Source: Ulvibacterium sp039819225 (GTDB lineage Bacteria; Bacteroidota; Bacteroidia; Flavobacteriales; Flavobacteriaceae). Taken from it: a DNA stretch of 12,447 bases. Within the stretch, counting starts at the first letter, position 1. Each line of letters opens with the position of its first letter. Shown here in pieces: positions 7,156-12,447 of this stretch. Under the pieces are notes generated by a model. That model saw nothing but the letters and a program-made list of their open reading frames with translations. It made no database searches and was not told the DNA's origin. The position numbers and the translations under genes were made by a program. Location of the stretch: contig JBCBSN010000129.1 in NCBI GenBank assembly GCA_039819225.1, positions 1 through 12,447 of the forward strand, in the 5' to 3' direction.

Positions 7156-8949
7156 TTATTCCTGGTCAAAAAAGGATACCCAAGGCCCAAAATCCACAGG
7201 ATCGTCAAACAACAAAGGGTTACGCTCAAAAGCCTGATCGGGAATAATGGGTGCATAAAAAAACTCGTTGAATTCCTTAGTGCCCACAGGCACTTTTGAA
7301 GCATCGTCCAAGGTACCTTGGGGGAAGTTCTCCTCCGGGTTATCGGCCGTAGTTCCTACAGGAATTCCATAAACGATACCTTTGTCGCCTCCTCCCGGCA
7401 ATGTACCTATGAACAGATCTTCGCCCAGTCGGTGCCTACGAATATCGTAATACCTGTGATCCCCTTCCCCGGCAAACTCTATCCGGCGTTCGTATAAAAT
7501 CCTGTCCAATGCATCTCCAGGCCCGGTGGCCGTTACTGCCGGCATCCCTACCCGGTCCCGAACCTCGTTGACCAAATTCATGGCCGTGCCCACATCGTTA
7601 GCGTTGCCCAAAACCGCCTCAGCGTACATTAGGATAACTTCCGAAAAGCGGATAAAGTGATAAGGGGAATCGGCAAATTTTGAGTTATTCAGTTCCAGCC
7701 AATTAAAATCCGTAGAATACTTTTTAAACCAATACCCGGTCCTAACCTGATTGTTTCGGGTACTTACATTGTCCAGGGTCACCTCCCCTTCCAAGGGGTG
7801 TGGGTTTACTACATAGGTGTCGGCAATCCCTGAGGCATTTCTCCGGGGCAGTTCATCTCCGGAATGGATTATGGTTACGTCCAATCGAGGATCCCTATTG
7901 GCCCAGGGATTGTTTATATCGTACAAGGTGTTGGCCGGATCCCGAATGTCCAGTCCGTTGGAGGATTGAAAGGCCTCCACCATTCTTGAGGTGGCATTAA
8001 AGGTGGAATTGGAATTACGGTTCCCGCTATTTCCGGCACTACCTGGAGGCAAGCTGTGAAAGGGTTTTCCATGGGAAAGTCCAGTTTGGGAATTGCTTCC
8101 CCCCAAGGTGGTTTGGCTGTAATACTTGGTCCATAAGGCCTCTGAAGTCATCTCCCCAGCTTTGGTAAACAATCTGGCAAAGCCATCGGCACCCGGCTCC
8201 AGGCTGTGTCCGCTATTGGCATATATGTCCTGTAAAATGGGTTCCGCCCGGGTATAGAGCGAGGCGGTATCCGGATGCCAATCTATAGCATACAATAAAT
8301 GTCTGGCCCGTAATGCCATGGCCGCCCATTTACTGATCCTTCCCCGTTGTTCTGGGGATTCCGGAAGGTCGTTTGCGATATCCGCCAATTCGGCATCCAC
8401 CCATTCAAAAACGGACAGGCGCGTGTTTCTTGGGGAAAGTTGATCCGTAAAGGGCTCTAGCACCAAAGGCACCGCACCAAAAAAAGCACTCAACTTATGG
8501 TACTGGTATGCACGAAAGAAACGCGCTTCACCAATATACCTTCTATACACCCCAGGATCCGCAAAACTATTTTCCGCTTGGGGGGCATACCTAAGGAATT
8601 CATTCACCTGACGTATTCTTTCATATGGGTTGTTATATTGGTTGGGGACTTTTGCAGCTCCAAACTCAAAATCGCTTAGGTTACTTCCCGAACAACACTC
8701 CCGGGCCCCATACCCATCGTCTGTCCAAAGGGTATAGAGATCCACCCCCCTATTGGGCCAATTGTCCGTTAAACTAAACCCCAAGGCCTGATTGTAAACC
8801 GTGTTTAAAAAAAGAATAAGGTCGTCCTCTGTCTGAAAGAGAGTCGCATCGGTATACGCATCCTGCGGAACCACTTCCAGATAGTCGTCACAGTTGGTCA
8901 TAAAAAACCCAATACCTAGCACTAATATGACAATAGCTGTTTTTTTCAT
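7156..8949 (-). CDS. SusD/RagB-like outer-membrane glycan-binding lipoprotein
   Basis: Surface lipoprotein of 597 residues that pairs with the SusC-like channel encoded just upstream, acting as the lid that captures oligosaccharide. The signal MKKTAIVILVLG leads to lipobox MTNC (Cys20) and then DDYLEVVPQ, the classic SusD start. Helical TPR-like blocks follow, including YRRYIGEARFFRAYQY (about 135-150) and GAVPLV. The C-terminal RagB/SusD domain shows YHFIRFSEVILMYAEA, then ILYERRIEFAGEGDHRYYD. An upstream in-frame ATG at 8970, one base after the SusC stop, would add seven residues; the ATG at 8949 gives a normal MKK signal and is preferred. Length is within the usual 500-650. An unusual adjacent cysteine pair, C85-C86, is present in the mature protein. 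Ligand is unknown, though downstream sulfatases suggest a sulfated glycan. Confidence 0.96.
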   Translation of the reverse strand: MKKTAIVILVLGIGFFMTNCDDYLEVVPQDAYTDATLFQTEDDLILFLNTVYNQALGFSLTDNWPNRGVDLYTLWTDDGYGARECCSGSNLSDFEFGAAKVPNQYNNPYERIRQVNEFLRYAPQAENSFADPGVYRRYIGEARFFRAYQYHKLSAFFGAVPLVLEPFTDQLSPRNTRLSVFEWVDAELADIANDLPESPEQRGRISKWAAMALRARHLLYAIDWHPDTASLYTRAEPILQDIYANSGHSLEPGADGFARLFTKAGEMTSEALWTKYYSQTTLGGSNSQTGLSHGKPFHSLPPGSAGNSGNRNSNSTFNATSRMVEAFQSSNGLDIRDPANTLYDINNPWANRDPRLDVTIIHSGDELPRRNASGIADTYVVNPHPLEGEVTLDNVSTRNNQVRTGYWFKKYSTDFNWLELNNSKFADSPYHFIRFSEVILMYAEAVLGNANDVGTAMNLVNEVRDRVGMPAVTATGPGDALDRILYERRIEFAGEGDHRYYDIRRHRLGEDLFIGTLPGGGDKGIVYGIPVGTTADNPEENFPQGTLDDASKVPVGTKEFNEFFYAPIIPDQAFERNPLLFDDPVDFGPWVSFFDQE

Positions 8950-8971
8950 TTTGTTCAATTTAAGTTGCATT

Positions 8972-11900
8972 TTAAAATCCGATGTTAAGACCTATTGTTG
9001 TTGTACGATTTATGGGGTAACCAACGGCCAAGGGCGTTTCCGGATCCCAGCCGTACTCGGCCAGAGGCGAATTGGTCCATAACAAAAAAGGATTTTCGGC
9101 GGTAACATAAAGTTGAAGGCTACGTAAGCCCCGAAGTATATTCTTTGTATCAAAATCATAGGTAAGGTTCATATTCCTTACCCGTACGAATTCCGCATTA
9201 ATGATGGGCCTGGCCGGGTATGCCAAATTCCGGGTAATGGGTATGGGAAACAACGCATCATCACTGGGGTTTTCGGGGTCAAAGGCCAAATCCCGAATGG
9301 CAACATAGCTATTTGCCCCGTCTTCAAATACATTTCCCACATTGGCCACCAACTGCCTATTAAACTGACCCGCAATAATGGCCGAAAAACTGAGTCTTTT
9401 ATAAGTAAAGCCTAGATTGGCCCCAAAGGTATACCTGCCCTCATCCCCATTGGTGAGCAATTCCCGGTCAAAATTGTTTATTATACCGTCCGCACCGGCT
9501 ATTCGCTCACCGGTTTCTGGATCGGGCTGTCCGGAATCCGTTAATATTGGCGTTCCGATCCATACGTTCCTGTTAGCACCATTTCCAAATCCGGTAGCAT
9601 CGAGATATTCCTCCAATTCCGCTTGATTGGAAATCCAACCGTCCATATCATGTCCAAAAGGATTTCGTATGGGCCAACCCACTTGGCTATTATCCCATTG
9701 CACATCCCCAGGCCTACTTTCCCAAACGTTTTTGGCCCAACCCACATTGGCCGATATGTTGTAACCAAATTCGCCAATTTTGTTTCTGTGGGTAATGGCG
9801 AACTCGTATCCATCTGTCCGGGACGAAAAGGGTTGCCCTATAAAAGCCCCAAATCCGGATTCCCTGGGAAGACGTACCGTACCCAGTTGCTGACTACGCT
9901 GGTTGATATAAAAATCGGTAATAAAGGACAACTTGCCCCGCCATAATACCAGATCGGCACCTATATTCTTTTTAATAACGGTTTCCCAAGTAAGGGAGGG
10001 ATCGGAAACACCGGGCACCCGGAAACCGCCTTGTTCCCCGCCGGGCCAGGCATAGCCGTCTGTGGCAGCTATCCTCTGAAAATAGGCCAATCCGCCACCT
10101 ACATTACCGGTCTCCCCATAAGAGGCCCTAAACTTTAGGAGCTCTACAAAATCCACACTGGACATAAAATTTTCCTTAGCCACGTTCCACCCCAACGCTA
10201 TGGACGGGAAAGTACCCCATTGCAGGCCAGGGGCAAACTCGGAAGTCCCATCATGTCTTATAGAGCCCTCTACCAAATAGCGCTCCTTGTAGTCATAGGT
10301 AAGACGTGCAAAAGCACCCAAAAACCGCTGTTGGGAAGATAGGGATCCCCCAGAACTGTTGAGCACATTGGTCTGATCTCCTACGTCCAGGCGCTGAAGC
10401 GCACCAGAGGGGAACCCTTGCCGGGAAGCTTCAAAATAATCGTTGTTCAAGGATTCTGTCTGCCACCCTGCCAGAAGGCCAATGGAGTGGGCGTCGTTTA
10501 GGGTAACATTGTAATTTAGTAGGGACTGGGTCGTCAAATGCGAGTTACGGGAATCCCGGACCTCCAGAAATCGATTGGAGGCAAAGGGGCCTTCCGGTTC
10601 ACCTCCGGGCGACTCCAAGTTATACTCGCCGGTTTGCCCATCGAAGGTGTAGGTTACAAAAGGGATGTTATCGTTCCAGTCTTCAACTAGGCCATTGACT
10701 ACTCTGTAGTTGACCTTTTGGTCAAAGGTCAGTCCCTTAGCTATCTTAAGTCGAGCGGAAAGGGCCATTTCAATAACGTCCCGATCAATAGAAAATAGGC
10801 TTCCATTTTGGGACACCCAGAGCGCGTTATCCGTATCTCCATTCGCGGGTTGGACAAAGACACCGGTTCCTCCGAAGAATTCATCCGTAATGGGGAAATG
10901 GGGTTCTGGCCTAAGGTCCCGTGCTGCGGTGGAGTTATCTACCCGTCTTTCCTCCGATCGGGTATATGCAATATTGGCACCGACTGTGAGCCAGTTGGTA
11001 ATATCTGTATCAATTTTTGCCCTTAAGTTATATCGTTTGAATTCATCTTGTCCAATATTGATCCCTTCTTGATCCAAAAAACCAAGGCTCACCAGATAAC
11101 TGGTCTTATCGGTTCCGCCGCTGGCATCCAAGGAGTGTTGAAACAAAGAAGCGGTTTGACCAAATGCAAGATCCCTCCAAGGCGTATCCGGGAACTCCCC
11201 ATTCCGCGCGCGGTTGATTACATCTTGGCTATAGACCGGGAAAAAATCAGTGGTTACGAAATCTGGATTGTCCCTATTTACCAGATATCGCTCTTCGTTT
11301 ACGGCAGCCAGGTTGTAAAATTCCATAAAATCAGGAGTGCTGAGAACCTCGGGAACGCTAACCACATTGCTTACGGAACCCGCAAACCTATAGTTGAAAG
11401 TGGTTGGCCTGTTCCTACCACCTCCCTTAGTGGTAATTAAGATAACGCCAGCTCCTGCTCGTACCCCATAAATGGCTGTGGAAGCGGCATCCTTAAGAAC
11501 GGTAACCGTTTCGATTTGGTTGGGATCTACATCGTTAATATTAGCCTCAAAACCATCTACCAATACCAGGGGTTGCTGGCCTTCCGCCCGGTTATCAACA
11601 GTGTATTCCCCCCGAATGGAAATTTCCGGTTGTGTACCGGGCCGGCCACCACCGGAGGCGGAAACTCGGATATCTACCCCAGGATCTAAACCGGAAAGCG
11701 CTTGGGCCACGGAAGTAACCGGACGATCTACCAGCACATCAGAATTTATTTGTGTTACCGCAGCGGTAACCTTGGATTTAACCTGGGTACCGTATCCTAT
11801 GACCACAACCTCATCCATTTCCTCAACAGACTCTTCCATGGTTACATTGATGACCGTTTGGTTCCCCATAGCGATACGCTGGGTACGCATCCCGATATAG

Positions 11901-12211
11901 GAAAATTCCAAAGTTTGGGACGGGAGCGCCTGGATACTGTAATTTCCATCAAAATCGGTAACCACCCCATCGGATGTTCCCACAACAACAACCGATACCC
12001 CGGGTAGGGGCGTTCCGTCCACATCCGTTGTAGTACCGGATACAGTTTGTTGTGTCGGCAATACGGTTAGGATTATATCCTTTGTCCCTAAGGCATTTTC
12101 AAAGCCCCATACAAAATTGCCCACGGTCAATAGCACCGTCAACAAAAGGGCTCGCCCCAACCGCCTATACATACTAGGAAGTTTGGACTCCTTTCTTTTC
12201 GAGTTTTCCAT
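8972..12211 (-). CDS. SusC/RagA-like TonB-dependent outer-membrane transporter
   Basis: Outer-membrane importer of 1079 residues that carries oligosaccharides into the periplasm using TonB energy. A basic N-terminus and hydrophobic segment (about 21-36) form the signal peptide. A carboxypeptidase-regulatory-like domain follows (about 55-127: VSGTTTDVDGTPLPGVSV, DGNYSI). The TonB-box region DEVVVIGYGTQ is at 133-143, then the plug (about 145-265) with LVLVDG, DPNQIETVTVLKDAAS, AIYGVRAGAGV and ILITTKGG. The rest is a 22-strand-type barrel, with FPSIALGWNVA near its middle and ending NRTTTIGLNIGF with a terminal Phe. No STN secretin/TonB domain is seen, so coupling to an ECF anti-sigma factor is not indicated. 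A second in-frame ATG at 12172 (MYRRLGRALLL) also gives a good signal peptide; the start is therefore uncertain by 13 codons. It heads the operon and is followed closely by the susD-like gene. Confidence 0.97.
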   Translation of the reverse strand: MENSKRKESKLPSMYRRLGRALLLTVLLTVGNFVWGFENALGTKDIILTVLPTQQTVSGTTTDVDGTPLPGVSVVVVGTSDGVVTDFDGNYSIQALPSQTLEFSYIGMRTQRIAMGNQTVINVTMEESVEEMDEVVVIGYGTQVKSKVTAAVTQINSDVLVDRPVTSVAQALSGLDPGVDIRVSASGGGRPGTQPEISIRGEYTVDNRAEGQQPLVLVDGFEANINDVDPNQIETVTVLKDAASTAIYGVRAGAGVILITTKGGGRNRPTTFNYRFAGSVSNVVSVPEVLSTPDFMEFYNLAAVNEERYLVNRDNPDFVTTDFFPVYSQDVINRARNGEFPDTPWRDLAFGQTASLFQHSLDASGGTDKTSYLVSLGFLDQEGINIGQDEFKRYNLRAKIDTDITNWLTVGANIAYTRSEERRVDNSTAARDLRPEPHFPITDEFFGGTGVFVQPANGDTDNALWVSQNGSLFSIDRDVIEMALSARLKIAKGLTFDQKVNYRVVNGLVEDWNDNIPFVTYTFDGQTGEYNLESPGGEPEGPFASNRFLEVRDSRNSHLTTQSLLNYNVTLNDAHSIGLLAGWQTESLNNDYFEASRQGFPSGALQRLDVGDQTNVLNSSGGSLSSQQRFLGAFARLTYDYKERYLVEGSIRHDGTSEFAPGLQWGTFPSIALGWNVAKENFMSSVDFVELLKFRASYGETGNVGGGLAYFQRIAATDGYAWPGGEQGGFRVPGVSDPSLTWETVIKKNIGADLVLWRGKLSFITDFYINQRSQQLGTVRLPRESGFGAFIGQPFSSRTDGYEFAITHRNKIGEFGYNISANVGWAKNVWESRPGDVQWDNSQVGWPIRNPFGHDMDGWISNQAELEEYLDATGFGNGANRNVWIGTPILTDSGQPDPETGERIAGADGIINNFDRELLTNGDEGRYTFGANLGFTYKRLSFSAIIAGQFNRQLVANVGNVFEDGANSYVAIRDLAFDPENPSDDALFPIPITRNLAYPARPIINAEFVRVRNMNLTYDFDTKNILRGLRSLQLYVTAENPFLLWTNSPLAEYGWDPETPLAVGYPINRTTTIGLNIGF

Positions 12212-12447
12212 ACGCTTGAGTTTTAGTTTGCTTGTTATACGTTTAATTGGTCGTGGGGGTTATCTGCGGCTCCACAGGGAGCCTGCCATGAAAGCACATT
12301 AGAATACCTAAAAGTGCAATCCAAAGCAATCCTTTCTTTGATCGAGCCCAAATCCTTACTCTTTCTTACAGCACGCTGAAACAAGGATCTCAGAATTTTT
12401 AGATATGAACCTGTCACTCGCAGCACTTTTTGAGCCTATCAAAAAGC
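12212..12447 (-). promoter_or_regulatory. Upstream region and leader of the PUL operon
   Basis: No convincing gene is seen in these 236 bases. As the region before the first operon gene, it should hold the promoter and any activator site. It contains a hairpin GGCTCC-N4-GGAGCC (12268-12283) and a perfect inverted repeat CTTTTTGA-N5-TCAAAAAG (12426-12446) at the window edge. No exact TAnnTTTG promoter was found. Short open frames here have no signal, start context or recognisable protein features. Confidence 0.4.
12426..12446. repeat. Perfect 8-bp inverted repeat with 5-base spacer
   Basis: CTTTTTGA (12426-12433), spacer GCCTA, TCAAAAAG (12439-12446). The symmetrical, A/T-rich arms could be an operator half-site pair, or a terminator hairpin for a gene lying to the right. 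The window ends one base later, so its context cannot be judged. Confidence 0.35.

Noticed and set aside
8950..8970. Earlier ATG for the SusD-like protein
   Set aside because: It adds MQLKLNK before a normal MKK lipoprotein signal. It cannot be fully excluded, but the later start is the usual form.
12235..12426. Minus-strand 63-codon frame upstream of the susC-like gene
   Set aside because: It has a GTG start, no ribosome site, no recognisable domain, and occupies the expected promoter region.
12414..12446. Possible C-terminal tail (LFDRLKKCCE then stop) of an upstream gene on the minus strand
   Set aside because: Ten codons at the window edge are too few to support a gene call; it also overlaps the inverted repeat.

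Overview
The window is most likely from a marine or other polysaccharide-degrading Bacteroidota of the class Flavobacteriia. The evidence is a SusC/SusD pair, many lipoprotein signal peptides with Bacteroidota-style lipoboxes, A/T-rich start regions with mostly weak Shine-Dalgarno sequences, and moderate GC content. No rRNA, tRNA, CRISPR array or insertion sequence is visible, so the species cannot be named.

Every convincing gene lies on the minus strand and reads right to left, as one sulfatase-rich polysaccharide utilization locus (PUL). In transcription order these are: a leader region of about 236 bases (12212-12447); a SusC-like TonB-dependent transporter (12211-8972); a SusD-like glycan-binding lipoprotein (8949-7156); a 793-residue lipoprotein of unrecognised family that looks like a TIM-barrel glycoside hydrolase (6980-4599); and three tandem S1-type sulfatases (4312-2864, 2852-1359 and 1359 to beyond the left edge). 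The three sulfatases are tightly packed, with an 11-base gap and then a one-base TAATG overlap. The two larger gaps, at 6981-7155 and 4313-4598, each contain a strong hairpin and may tune expression along the transcript.

Inferred working model: SusD captures an oligosaccharide at the cell surface and SusC imports it. The 793-residue protein is the only candidate backbone-cleaving enzyme in view. The three sulfatases carry different active-site motifs (CSPSR, CIASR, CTPSR) and probably remove sulfate esters at different positions. The substrate is therefore probably a sulfated glycan such as an algal galactan, fucan or ulvan, or a glycosaminoglycan, but the sequence does not say which. No regulator, SusE/F-like surface binding protein, sulfatase-maturing enzyme or recognisable CAZyme family is visible; these may lie outside the window. 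The unclassified 793-residue enzyme is the best candidate for something undescribed.
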